From Sarcocystis neurona (lineage: Eukaryota; Apicomplexa; Conoidasida; Eucoccidiorida; Sarcocystidae): a stretch of DNA of 64,000 nt. Below are positions 47,056 through 53,800 of this stretch, piece after piece. A program made the translations under genes and the position numbers. Numbering within the stretch: position 1 is the stretch's first letter; each line of letters opens with the position of its first letter. Under the pieces are notes generated by a model. It was not told the origin of the DNA. It ran no database searches and saw nothing but the letters and a program-made list of their open reading frames with translations. The stretch spans positions 2,829,877 through 2,893,876 of the forward strand of contig KL647302.1 of NCBI GenBank assembly GCA_000727475.1. The letters run 5' to 3'.

Positions 47056-47779
47056 GCGACCGCAGCAGGAGCAACAGCAACAACAGGGACCGCAGCAGCA
47101 GCAAAAGCAACAGCAGCAACAGCGACAGCAACAGCAGCAAGAGCAACAGCAGCAGACGTCGGTAATGCAGAGGATGCAGGAGGAAGGTGCAGCTTCAGGA
47201 GGTCGTCCGGAGCAGCAGGCGCTGCTGCTGGAGAACGACATGTCGACGGAGCTGCAACACACTTGGCGACCCGGCTTGGCCGCTGCTGCTGGTACGGCTG
47301 AGAAGAAAGAAGAAAGAAGTTTCAGCAGCGCGGTGCCGGACTTCCTGGCGCTCGATTTTCTCAGCGGAGTCCGGGCGGAGCAGCAGCCGATGCAGAAACA
47401 CCAAAAGCCGATCGAACAGCAGCAGCAGCGGCGACACCGAGAACTGCTGATGCTTGAACAGCAGGAGCAGAAGCAAGAGCAGCAGCGAGGGATAGAGGAA
47501 GGAAGGAAAGACGCGGGGACGTGGACGCTGATAGACCTGGCAGACGTGCTGCCGAGCTACAGAGGGCGTCCGCAGCAGACGACTGCATGCAGCGGCAGCA
47601 ACAGCAGTAGTAGCGGCAGCAGCAGCAACAGCAGCGACAGCAGCAGCAGCTGTCCGAGTCGCAGCAGGACGGTGGACGCGAGCAGCAGCGGAGGAAGCAA
47701 CGGCAGCAGCAATCTTCCGGGGCACGCACCTCGACGACGACAAGACGGAGGAGAAGATATCGTCAATTTTCTTTTGTGA
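13052..47779 (+). CDS. Synaptojanin-like SAC / inositol-polyphosphate 5-phosphatase, 14 exons
   Basis: Whole gene span; the exons are listed separately. Two lipid phosphatase domains are joined as in synaptojanins: an N-terminal SAC domain (removes phosphate from PI3P, PI4P and similar lipids) and a 5-phosphatase domain (removes the 5-phosphate of PI(4,5)P2). The SAC signatures in order are LLGTLRVKGRRYLVIAVES, FYYSYDLELTR, FMWNEYLYFEW, ELLLIGRR with GTRYNARGIDDNGN, VANFVEAEQ, VQVRGSVPVFWEQ, HYGPITAYVNLL, HYDFH, NCLDCLDRTN, GDSVSVLYTGTGS and RFYQNTFEDTFRQEVIDLFLG. The 5-phosphatase signatures are WNIAG, CMQEL, GNAGNKGA, FLNVHLASG, GDFNFRL, PTYKYKRH, PAWCDRIL and SDHKPV. The spliced product is about 5257 residues, four times a normal synaptojanin, because of Ala/Gln/Ser insertions. 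All 13 junctions keep phase and use GT..CAG. The exon 7 acceptor and the true N-terminus are least certain. In other eukaryotes such enzymes act in endocytosis and vesicle uncoating; the role here is inferred. Confidence 0.88.
20214..21614 (+). other. Intron 1
   Basis: Donor gtagac follows LLQ, and acceptor tgctacag precedes the codon completing Gly. The first 1000 bases are TATATG microsatellite and the last 350 bases are CTG-rich with a 27-bp repeat array. The frame of exon 2 is open back to 21263, so the repeat could be translated if the intron were spliced differently. Confidence 0.8.
21300..21505. repeat. 27-bp minisatellite with CAG|GTGCC at the same place in every unit
   Basis: CTCGTGCTGCTGCAGGTGCC plus TTTGCTG recurs with CAGGTG at 21354, 21381, 21408, 21435, 21462 and 21489, exactly 27 bp apart, with diverged copies on either side. 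The + frame reads GAFAARAAA. Each unit looks like a splice acceptor (CTGCTGCAG) joined to a donor-like GTGCC. Confidence 0.9.
21615..22204 (+). CDS. Exon 2: SAC domain, RRxxxRxGTRYNxRG segment
   Basis: Starts in phase 1 to give G-FVGYVRLQVEE, which continues the SAC phrase WNxxLL...QGF. It then has about 145 residues of Ala/Ser insertion before VELLLIGRRSCRRGGTRYNA and RGIDDNGN. In SAC phosphatases this stretch reads ISRRSRxRAGTRYxRRGIDxxGNVANFVETEQ. The match is near complete, and the donor gtgagt falls exactly between GN and VANF. Phase 0 at the end. Confidence 0.9.
22790..23130. repeat. 62-bp minisatellite in intron 2
   Basis: GATGGGGTGGTATATGCGTG recurs at 22868, 22930 and 22992, exactly 62 bp apart. 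Each copy is followed by GGGCACCCATTGCTGCTGCT and GTCTCCGTCTCCGTCTCTCT. Diverged copies flank both sides (about 22806 and 23090). Intron 2 runs 22205-23455; its first 450 bases are TATATG microsatellite. Confidence 0.9.
23456..24298 (+). CDS. Exon 3: SAC domain, NFVEAEQ and RGSVPVFWEQ segments
   Basis: Opens with VANFVEAEQRVRLLEEF after acceptor gagcag and closes with WASLVQVRGSVPVFWEQTGF, then AAFEKHQ before donor gtatac. The SAC family reads ANFVETEQ and SFVQIRGSIPLFWSQ at these points. Between them lie about 205 residues rich in Ala, Ser, Gln and charged runs. Length is 281 codons, phase 0 at both ends. Confidence 0.9.
24299..27027 (+). other. Intron 3
   Basis: 2.7 kb, mostly TATATG/GTATATAC microsatellite (24550-26470 and 26600-26995), with a short CTG/CGT-rich island at 26490-26600. 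The frames across it are IYIYIY or CVCVYV patterns and carry no protein signal. Acceptor tttctctgcag at the 3' end has a good pyrimidine tract. Confidence 0.8.
27028..27201 (+). CDS. Exon 4: SAC domain, YGPITAYVNLL and YDFH segments
   Basis: 58 codons without any homopolymer. It reads GLLYQHYGPITAYVNLLSTS and ends LYHIHYDFHQQ before donor gtcagt. The SAC family has YGxxxxVNLLxxxxxE and YDFHxxxK here. It is the most conserved uninterrupted piece of the domain. Phase 0 at both ends. Confidence 0.92.
27202..27903 (+). other. Intron 4, with two small repeat arrays
   Basis: CTG-rich throughout. At 27289, 27311 and 27333 TGCATGCG recurs exactly every 22 bp. At about 27665-27875 there are four head-to-tail units of 54-60 bp (GATCTGCTGCTGTTGCTGCT plus a CTG run and GGCGGCGG). 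The downstream exon's frame is open through most of it. Confidence 0.75.
27904..28496 (+). CDS. Exon 5: SAC catalytic CX5R motif
   Basis: Begins VKSKAYEAALGVFVEEQLLD, continuing HYDFHQQ of exon 4. A Gln/Ser/Glu-rich insertion of about 130 residues follows. It ends GVLRTNCLDCLDRTNVFQ plus two bases of Trp. RTNCLDCLDRTN contains the SAC CX5R(T/S) catalytic loop: Cys nucleophile, Arg for phosphate binding and intervening Asp residues, all present. The GT at 28497 gives phase 2, matched by exon 6. Confidence 0.92.
28497..29924 (+). other. Intron 5
   Basis: Plain sequence followed by TATATG microsatellite, then at 29640-29700 a GTCTCCGTCTCC stretch of the same type as the 62-bp array in intron 2. 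The donor is gtccgc, weaker than the others, and the acceptor is catgcag. No gene-like frame was seen. Confidence 0.75.
29925..30004 (+). CDS. Exon 6: SAC helix after the catalytic loop
   Basis: 80 bases flanked by gcatgcag and gtgagt. Joined in phase 2 it reads NVFQ-WYFAWYWLVQFLRYNHF and then DVFLLPTKRA. SAC proteins carry a hydrophobic helix directly after DRTNVVQ, and this composition fits. It ends in phase 1. Its identity rests on position and phase more than on residue identity. Confidence 0.7.
30381..31168 (+). CDS. Exon 7: insertion-rich, ends in the SAC WADL segment
   Basis: The 3' end is secure: EGLSLVLRDEVKQLWADL before donor gtaagt fits the SAC phrase FxxxFxxLWADxGDxIS, and GDSVSV starts the next exon in phase. 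The 5' boundary is a choice. Acceptor acatacacag at 30371-30380 is the one I found that keeps phase 1 with exon 6, but its pyrimidine tract is poor. Most of the exon is an Ala/Gly/Gln insertion. It contains one VWGG motif near 30938. Confidence 0.65.
31169..32119 (+). repeat. Intron 7 carrying an array of the palindrome GGTGTACGTACACC
   Basis: Copies of GGTGTACGTACAC, exact or with one or two changes, occur at about 31214, 31352, 31379, 31445, 31554, 31576, 31673, 31697 and 31745. Most are preceded by TCA or CAG and several followed by TTC. The two full 14-base palindromes are at 31576 and 31673. Spacing is irregular (22-140 bp), so this is not a simple tandem repeat. The intron ends gtctgcag. 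Confidence 0.85.
32120..32241 (+). CDS. Exon 8: SAC GDSVSVLYTGTGS segment
   Basis: After acceptor gtctgcag the frame reads GDSVSVLYTGTGSVFSSHMK and DHAWKALG, ending in phase 2 before gtccgt. Synaptojanin and Sac1 have GDxISxxYAGTxAL at this place. The frame continues open past the donor, but the next exon supplies the expected RFYxNxFxDxxRQ only if spliced here. Confidence 0.88.
32242..33677 (+). other. Intron 8
   Basis: Includes two TGCATGCGCC copies (32254 and 32288), a purine-rich minisatellite (32580-32960), TATATG microsatellite (33060-33430) and one exact GGTGTACGTACACC palindrome at 33656, just before the acceptor. A GC-rich island at 33480-33600 has open frames but no domain match. 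Confidence 0.75.
32580..32960. repeat. Purine-rich minisatellite of GAGACGGGGAGATATACG units
   Basis: Units such as GGAGACGGGGAGATATAC, GGAGACAGGGAGAGGCAT and GAGAGGGAGACACAGAG recur for about 380 bp with nearly all purines on the + strand. It is the complement of the GTCTCCGTCTCC units in introns 2 and 5. Confidence 0.85.
33678..34644 (+). CDS. Exon 9: end of SAC domain and start of the 5-phosphatase domain
   Basis: Starts in phase 2 as R-FYQNTFEDTFRQEVIDLFLG, the typical closing motif of SAC domains. About 270 residues of Ala/Gln/charged insertion follow, then EEMLLRVWVGSWNIAGRALQ and EQADIYVFCMQEL. The WN and QE residues correspond to the substrate- and metal-binding Asn and Glu of the 5-phosphatase fold (usually WNVNG and FGFQE). 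Donor gtcagt, phase 0. The linker between the two enzymes therefore lies within this exon. Confidence 0.92.
35630..36950. repeat. AGAGAGACATACATATACAAAC minisatellite
   Basis: For 1.3 kb the + strand repeats variations of GAGAGAGACATACATATAC and AAACATATATAT with unit length drifting between about 40 and 110 bp. The minus strand gives frames of up to 434 codons reading YVYVCLSLSIY, which are repeat artefacts. Confidence 0.9.
36990..37037 (+). CDS. Possible 48-nt cassette exon inside intron 9
   Basis: The sequence before it, tttctcttttccttt followed by ccctcttccacag, is the best pyrimidine tract and acceptor in the gene, and a perfect gtaagt donor follows 48 bases later. The 16 codons read LVAAKKKFPGHRCVVC with no stop and fit phase 0 on both sides. 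Inclusion would insert 16 residues directly after the QEL motif of the 5-phosphatase core. The alternative is a decoy pair of sites; the family alignment is continuous without it (CMQEL-VELTGLRIL). Confidence 0.35.
38942..39776 (+). CDS. Exon 10: 5-phosphatase core, central part
   Basis: Opens VELTGLRILMNYRDAEKEAR, which continues QEL as in QELVELxxxxxL of the family, after acceptor gcttcccag. A middle section holds Glu runs and Ser/Gln tracts. It closes VRVRSLSMVGLMVVVFVRKE and LRNLVGS across the junction, equivalent to the beta strand LVGILLLVFVRxxL that precedes the GNKG loop. Donor gtaagt, phase 1. Confidence 0.92.
39850..40150. repeat. CTGCTGCTGCTCCTGTCACCG minisatellite filling intron 10
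   Basis: Twelve or so units of 21-27 bp, each with a CTG run and CCTGTCAC or CTTGTCAC, occupy most of the 384-base intron 10 (39777-40160). The frame through it is open (PVTAAAAA), so retention of the intron would add about 128 residues without a stop. Confidence 0.85.
40161..40213 (+). CDS. Exon 11: 5-phosphatase GNAGNKG loop, 53-nt microexon
   Basis: Joined in phase 1 it reads S-VEAASVKVGLKGNAGNK, ending at donor gtaggt. Next comes GAV from exon 12, giving the family motif TGxxGxxGNKGAV. At 53 bases it is the shortest certain exon, and a gene finder may easily miss it. Confidence 0.9.
40214..41735 (+). other. Intron 11
   Basis: TATATG microsatellite at both ends and a plain GC-rich island at 40920-41220 with overlapping frames on both strands and no recognised motif. 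Acceptor tgtgctggcag. Confidence 0.75.
41736..42034 (+). CDS. Exon 12: 5-phosphatase catalytic HLASG and GDFNFRL motifs
   Basis: Reads GAVCIRMRVGLSSFCFLNVH and LASGQSSSQERMQQM, then HDFIFAAGDFNFRLVASAEQ. The His of NVHLASG and the Asp and Asn of GDFNFRL match the catalytic centre of 5-phosphatases. The usual W or L before GD is Ala-Ala here. There is no homopolymer interruption. Donor gtaaac, phase 2. Confidence 0.93.
42047..42165. repeat. 23-bp tandem repeat, five copies, just inside intron 12
   Basis: CCCCTGCAG starts at 42051, 42074, 42097, 42120 and 42143, exactly 23 bp apart, separated by TGCTGCTGCTGCTG. Each copy is a textbook acceptor (pyrimidine-rich, ending CTGCAG) placed only 13-120 bases after the exon 12 donor. 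A 23-bp unit cannot preserve frame, so it is non-coding. Confidence 0.92.
42166..44105 (+). other. Remainder of intron 12
   Basis: 42280-42700 is GC-rich plain sequence with one exact GGTGTACGTACACC palindrome at 42519. 42720-43080 and 43400-44070 are TATATG microsatellite. 43080-43240 holds an open frame of protein-like composition (for example GDGRISPRFDEQQQKLPAAG), but the 5-phosphatase alignment is complete without it. Acceptor ttgtgttgcag. Confidence 0.7.
44106..44243 (+). CDS. Exon 13: 5-phosphatase PTYKYKRH segment
   Basis: After completing Arg it reads TDQFYICKRHGVSPFALLNE and APINFRPTYKYKRHSPHYDW, then KRIPAW with the Trp split by the intron. The family reads EgpIxFxPTYKYxxxxxxYDxxxKxRxPAWCDR. 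The match is close to exact. Donor gtatgt, phase 2. Confidence 0.94.
44244..44649 (+). other. Intron 13
   Basis: CTG-rich first half and two (GT)n runs at 44500-44520 and 44598-44628. Acceptor ctgctgctgctgcag. The frame of exon 14 is open back to 44489, so the acceptor was fixed by the need to give PAW-CDRIL. Confidence 0.8.
44650..47779 (+). CDS. Exon 14: end of 5-phosphatase domain and Gln-rich C-terminal tail
   Basis: Opens CDRILFAGRA, completing PAWCDRIL. After about 340 inserted residues (Ala/Ser/Gln) it reads VLSYTDHLRYFSSDHKPVSL and VVNCRVRL, which closes the 5-phosphatase fold. SDHKPV supplies the catalytic Asp-His pair. The remaining 670 or so residues are low complexity with a near-pure polyQ block (46850-47155). 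Two related motifs occur: ALLPLDLLSGDFPR near 46785 and FLALDFLSGV near 47343. WTLIDLADVLPSYRG lies near 47521. Stop TGA at 47777-47779. The tail resembles synaptojanin tails only in being disordered and carrying short leucine/acidic motifs. Confidence 0.9.
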
Positions 47780-48136
47780 CGCTTTGTTCCTACTCAAAGC
47801 TGTCTCACCCCGGCAGGAGACATGTGCCGGTCTGTTTTTGTATGTGCAGGTGTAGCGTTACATACATATCAGGTGTGCGCGGTTTGTTCGTAAGACGCTC
47901 ATATGCATGCCCGTGTTTACTACGCTCAAACGTGTCTCTTCAACGTCCCGAGTGAAAGACGCTGCAGCCGCTGTGGCTGCCTGTGTAAAGCAGACGCCTG
48001 TCGGAGGGAACTTCGACAACTGCTGAGCACTGCTGCGGCTGCTGCACTACTTTAAATGCAGAGAAACTGGGAGTGTCGGGCAGCAAGTGCAGCGCGCGGT
48101 GCCGCTGTTCTGATACCGCCGCTGCTGCAGTCACAG
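47780..48136. other. Region downstream of the phosphatase gene
   Basis: Presumably 3' untranslated and intergenic. I did not find a clear polyadenylation hexamer. The composition falls back from CAG-rich to plain. Confidence 0.4.
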
Positions 48137-48283
48137 AACAGCTGCATGCACCGAGAAAACTGCTGCGCGCACCGTCGAAACTGCCGCGTGCACCGTCAAA
48201 ACTGCTGCTTGCACCCACAAAACTGCTGCATGCACCGACAAAACTGCTGCATGCACCGAGAGAACTGCCGCGTGCACCGAGAG
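48137..48283. repeat. 21-bp tandem repeat, seven copies, with TGCATGCACCG cores
   Basis: Units start with AAC at 48137, 48158, 48179, 48200, 48221, 48242 and 48263, each close to AACTGCTGCATGCACCGAGAA. On the + strand it translates as NCCMHRQ/E, and on the minus strand as VHAAVLS. Both flanking frames stay open because 21 is a multiple of three. Neither product is recognisable. Confidence 0.92.
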
Positions 48284-48289
48284 AAGTGA

Positions 48290-49670
48290 CGCACTGCGGA
48301 TTCTTCTCTTTTGAGCGTTGCGACTACGGCGTGCTGCGTTCCTACGATTGGTCACCGTCGTCGACAGACATTTGTGCTGCTGCGGAAGGTTCACGATCGC
48401 GATACCTGCTCTGCTGCAAGGCGAGTGGTGCACGTCTGTGACGCCTCTCTTGGCAGGTAGATAGAAACAGCAGACTGCTGCTGGGTCTGTTGCTTCACAC
48501 AGAGAACCGCTGTTTGCCGCCGCCGACACACACACAACCCACACACCCATCAGTCTGCTCTTCTGCCGCTGCAGTTCTGCCGTCCGTCTCCCACAAAAAG
48601 AAAGAACGCGTTGTTGCACGCAGGTTGGTACCGCTGCTGCTGCTGCTTCTGCTGCGCGCGCCACGGCATCCGTTGCTGCTATCCTGCTGCTGCTCGTGCC
48701 ACTGCACCTCCCCCTGCTCCTGCACGCCCTGGGGGTTCCTGGTGCCGTCGCTGCGCTGCTGCAACTTCTGGCGCCGCTGCACGCGGTGCTGCTGACACGC
48801 TGTCGTTGCTGGTGAAGCAGCTGCTGCTGTCGCCTGGAGCTAGCCACGTTGCTTTTGCTCTGCGATTCAGACGTGCGTCCTTGCTGGGAGCTCGGCGGCT
48901 GCGACGGAGTTGCTGCTGCTGCTCCTGCGGGTGACACTGTTGCCTCGCCGGAGAATCACGGCCGCAGCGGAACACAGCAGCACCAGCAGCACACAGAAGC
49001 ACCCGCCCGCGCATTTGCGTAATGCGGGGTACGTGCGTCTGCAAGTTGCCACTTTCTTCTGCGGCACATATGTGGGACTCGAAGCATGATAGTTGATATA
49101 CGTTTATAGAGAAAAAATGTAGAAAGTTGCTTCTTGTGGCGCAGCTGGGACGTATTTGTGCGCTACCCACGTGCTCTCCTGTGCAGGAATTTGACGTGTA
49201 TGTATAAACTATCTGTGTACGTTATTACTACGTGTACACCCCTATATAAAGGAAACGTAGAGAGATGTGTGTAGTCGCACAGCTGGCGCGATCTGGCATG
49301 TATGTGCCCCCACCGCCCCCCGTTCTTCCCTGTAAAAGATTCTAACGTTTACGTGTATACTATCTGTGTACGTCATGACTATCTGCTTCTCAGGTGCATG
49401 CTCACGTACAGCTTCAAAACTGCTGCTGTTGCTCTCGTTGCCTCTGCTGTTCTTCTCTCTCTTCCTTCTGTGCAATTACGCATTTCACGAGCTACAATTC
49501 TCTAAAAGGAGACTCGCAGACATCGATAGTCGCGGGGTGCGACGCAGTTGCAGCGCACGCCTTCCTTGCACACTCCTTCTTAAGAGTCTTGGAGGGCAAG
49601 GGACGTCCTGAGCAGCGGTATCTCTCTCAGGCGCGTCCCTTCTCTCGTCTCTAAAAACGAAGACGCTGTG
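48290..49670. other. Mixed region, last CAG/CTG repeats of the window
   Basis: 48600-48930 is the last CTG-rich stretch. Two related stretches containing TATAAACTATCTGTGTACGT and CGTGTATACTATCTGTGTAC lie near 49200 and 49350. At 49394-49540 a + frame gives a hydrophobic run (LLLLLSLPLLFFSLFLLCNY) followed by basic residues, which could be a membrane segment, but nothing else supports it. Confidence 0.35.
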
Positions 49671-49677
49671 GTTGCAG

Positions 49678-49905
49678 GCCTTCACACACGGGATCGCAAT
49701 TCTACAGTTGCAGCAGAAGGCACCGGTCGTCTGCTGTGCGACCACCGTCATCTCTGCTTCTCGACGTAGGAGGCGCACGCTTTCGAACAGCACATCTCCT
49801 GCTGCAGGGTCAAAAAGCGCGCTTGGCTTCGTCACCCCTCTGCCGGTGCATGGGCTCGCTGTTTCGCGGGCTAGCGTCACCTGCGCACCGGCCTGCTGCA
49901 TGCGT
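49678..49905 (+). CDS. Possible exon with a BTB/T1-like start
   Basis: After acceptor gtggttgcag the frame reads SSLLLDVGGARFRTAHLLLQ, then GQKARLASS and GSLFRG. T1-type BTB (KCTD and K+ channel tetramerisation) domains begin with a strand followed by VGGxxFxT, a helix start TL and LxxLFxG, so order and spacing are suggestive. The match rests on about ten residues, the rest of the domain is not visible, and no donor is convincing. The right end given is approximate. It could be chance. Confidence 0.25.
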
Positions 49906-49929
49906 GCAGTCGTGCGATAACCATGTCCT

Positions 49930-50850
49930 CGTGCTAGTAGGGATGCTTCTACGAGCAAGATGTGTGCGAGTTCCAGTACTACTGGTAGCCCCAATTGTAT
50001 GTCTACTAGTAGCCTTTAGTAGAAGGAGTAGTACTAGTTTTAGTATCTAAGGTAGTAGCGTAAGTAGTAGTTGTTGTACTAATAGTAGTAGTAGTGATAG
50101 TCATACTACTACAACTGTTACTACTACTACTACGACTGCCCCTGCCACTACTACTAGGACTGCGACTATTAGTACTATTGCTACTACTACTACTGCTACT
50201 ACAACTGTTACTACTACTGCTACTACTACTACTGCTACTGCTCCTGCTACTACTACTACTAGGGCTACTACTACTACTACTACAACAACTACTACTACTA
50301 TTGCTACTACTACCACCACTGCTACTACTACAACTGTTACTACTCCTACCACTACTCCTACCTGAGAATAACAGTTATCGATGTTGCTATTGTAGCAGTA
50401 TCAGTTGTGTGCAGTACAAAAGTACTCATAACTTTAGCAGTACTCGTAGTAGTAGTAGTCGTAGTAGTAGTAGTCGTAGTAGTAGTAGTAGTGGCAGGAG
50501 TAGTGGACGGAGTAGTACGAGTATTAGTTGTAGTAGTAGTAGTAATAGTAGTTCTATTAGTAATGGCAGGAGTAGTAGTAGTAGTGGTAGTCGTGGTAGT
50601 AGTAGTAGTAGCAGTAGTAGTAGTAGTAGCAATAGTAGTAGTAGTAGTGGTAGTAGTAGTAGTAGTAGTAATCGGATTGATAATAGTTGTAGTAGTAGTG
50701 GTAGTGGCAGTAGTTGGAGAATGTATTGTAGTAGGGGTAGTAGTACTATTAGACTTGGTCGTCGTACGGGTAGTATTCGTTGTTGTTGTTGTTTATCTAG
50801 TAGTAGTAGTACTACTACTACTACCAGAACTAGGGCTAGCATTAGTACAC
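49930..50850. repeat. (AGT)n-(ACT)n-(AGT)n trinucleotide block with inverted halves
   Basis: AGT/TAGT triplets fill 49930-50098, ACT triplets 50100-50360 and AGT triplets 50430-50700. A short junction at 50800-50824 changes from AGTAGTAGTAGT to ACTACTACTACT. The ACT and AGT arms are complementary over about 250 bp, separated by about 70 bp. The frames read poly-Val, poly-Leu or poly-Ser/Thr and are artefacts. The unit is different from the CAG/CTG unit of the rest of the window. Confidence 0.92.
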
Positions 50851-50899
50851 GAAGTTGTAGTCCAACTTGTATGAGGCGCCGGGTTGCTGCCGCAACGGC

Positions 50900-53800
50900 G
50901 TACGTCCAGGATAAGTCTCACTTCTGCTTCTGCAGCTGCCGTGTAATCGCGCGAATGTTGCTGCAGTCGGAAGTGAACTCGTGGTCGGTAACCTGTTTTT
51001 ACATACTTCCGCAACAGAAGCTGCAGTTACTTGCCAGGCGAATATCTACTGTGACAATCGAAACCGGAGACAGGCGAATAATGCCATGTGTGGTAATGCT
51101 ACCCGTGAAGCAGACGAGTCCGAATGGCCAAGGGGAATAGCAGCCCTCCCAGTGGTGCCTCAGAAAGTGCTGGAATATGTACACCACAGTTGTCGCACTT
51201 CGACGCCCGCAGCCGCAGCAAGTGAAAACGAGCTTCATTCGACCGTTCGCCCAAGCCCTGGCGCAGCCACAAGCCCAGACGGCTGTCTCTAAAAAGATGG
51301 GTAAAAACCATTAGTGTCAGCAGCACTCCAAGGCCCAAATCGAGACACTCTTTGGATCTAATTTGGTACTGCATGCCTGCGAGTGTAGGCGTCTGCACGT
51401 GGGCCCCAAGGTCGACGTCCATGTACGTATACGGGGTATATGTGGGTAGTAGACCCACATAAAGAGGTACAAGCAAATTCACTGCGTAGACCGTTGCAAC
51501 AGTGTACATATATATGCCATGTGCGCAGAGCGCGAGAGCGCCATGCGCGCGTTTATGGGCATAGCCGGATATCCATGCTTACAATAATTTATATATACAT
51601 AAACACGGAATTTGTGTATACGCCTGAAACAAAGTCCACATATACATATATATACATATATATGCATATATATATATATATATGTGTATAGGTTTCATGT
51701 GTTTGCGTGTGTGTGTGTGTGTGTGTGTGTGTACGTGTACGTGTGTACGTGTGTGTCAACACACCTACCTCTGCACGGACCTGTGGGAGACATGTAGGTG
51801 AGCAATCGTGTGTGGAGTGAGCACACACGTGCGATATTGCTCATTATGTTTGCTTCCACGTTAGTTCTTACGAATGAAGTATACAAGTGTGCGCCTGCGC
51901 GTTTACGTAGCTTCCGTACTGACACAAGTATATGCGCACACGCGCACATACATGTAAATACAAACACGGACATACACAGATACACGCCCGGACACAGAGA
52001 TATTATGTTTATAAACCACATACGTGTCGCGCATGTATACATACGTGTGCACATGATTTTGCAAGCACGTGTCCATCCATCCGCCTTACCACTCCGACAG
52101 AACAACGCCAAAGGCCAAGAGACGGCTGCTTGACGCAGTTTTCCAACCACATTAGGTTGATGTCGAACCGGTAAGTTTTTCGGTAGAAGCCTCTCCACTA
52201 CGCGTTGTTCTTTGTGCGGGTACATGTATTCACGCGTACCTAGGTGGACCCGCATACTTTTACAAGTCCGTTTAGGTTGCATCTTACGCAGACACACGTA
52301 CGAACACACAATTGAGGTTAACATGCCAAAAGTGTGTATCTACAGGCGTGTATGTGTGTACACATTTATCTCCGCGCAGGGATGTCTATCAGTTCACTTA
52401 CCTAGATACTGGTGTTCGTCTGTTTGCCGGTGTGAAATGAGAGGGACTGGGTACATCTCGCCTTTCTCCATGGCAGTGGCAAGAGCGCTGTGCCCACTTT
52501 GTGTTAACGCTGCCACCGTCGCGACTGTCCCTTCCGTGCAGTCTTCCTTACTTGAAAAACGACGGCGGATTCGGTAGCCCTAGCTCCAAAAAAGTGTGGG
52601 CGTATCGCCACGCGTGTGCAAAGCTAGAGGCAGGTTTGTAAGTGTTATCTCTTCGCTGTTACTCTGTGTATGACGAACACAGCACGATTTTTGTCACCGG
52701 TATTGTTAGTACCAGCATTCATATCAGCCGGAGGACAGTTGAGTAGTTCGGGTCGTGCAACTGTTGACTGGTTCCACGTGTAGCACCAGTTGTACTGGTT
52801 TAATCTTCAATCCGTCTGAAGCGCCTTTGGTTCTTCAAGCTTAAGTATATCTTCTCCTGAAAAAACAGGTCTTCTTAAAAATATGAACGACACTGATAGC
52901 GCATACGCTTTTCTCTCTATGAGTGACTACACACGTGTATATATAGAGAGGAAGATAGATACACAGGCAGACAAACAGACAGATAGATATAAAAGTAGAT
53001 AGATAGATATGGGTGTTATATGCAACAGTATGTATAAGTGTGTTCACATAGGTGAAAAAAATGAATAGCTTCACGTCTACTACATACATATGTACCTATA
53101 CTCATAAGAGTCGTTATAGACATTTGTGTGTACGTGTAGCAAAGAAGTTCATGCGTATGTCTGTGTATGAACATATCACACGGGTGGGTACTAGTATCTA
53201 TAGATTCCTTTTGCACACGGCATCACCCGTACTCCCGTTTTTTCCGCAAATGAATCACTGGAGTATCACATACGTACATGTAGTCCGCCTGGCTGAACCG
53301 TACTGGAAGTCAGCCTCGGTCTCTCCGCATTCGTCCACACCTACACAGACACAATGTGCGCAGAGCGTCTCCACGGACTATCTGCGTGTCCCCTTGTCTG
53401 TCCAGGGGTTGACTCTGCAGCGCACTCAGTTCTGATCTTAGAAGTGTTCCGTCAATAATTGAGTATGTGTTTGCCGACCTCTACCTTTACATATTCATGG
53501 GAGTATTTATGTCTGTACATCCCCTGTTCCAGCACAGCCGCAACTCAACAGTTTTTCGATCTCTCTACATCCCACAAGCCACTTGTGCGCTGTCACGCCG
53601 GATTTCACGTCGCCGCGCTCATTCACGCGCTCTGACACTTCAGCCCCCTACGTGTAGCCCTGCCGTCTATAACACATAGATACACGTACGTATACAGAGC
53701 TGTACACGGCTTCGTACAATACTTTTTTCTTCGTTCTCACTCTGTTTTTGCCAAGAGTCACGCATAGTAATCTGCTAGTGCGCAAACTTGTATATGCTTA

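Noticed and set aside
48131..48937. 268-codon minus frame with VHAAVLS heptads, considered as a repeat-containing protein
   Set aside because: The heptads are the 21-bp DNA repeat read in one of several open frames; the rest lacks any motif, and the plus strand is equally open.
50407..50874. Poly-Val and poly-Leu frames resembling membrane proteins
   Set aside because: All derive from (AGT)n/(ACT)n triplets in every frame; there is no start context and no non-repeat residues.
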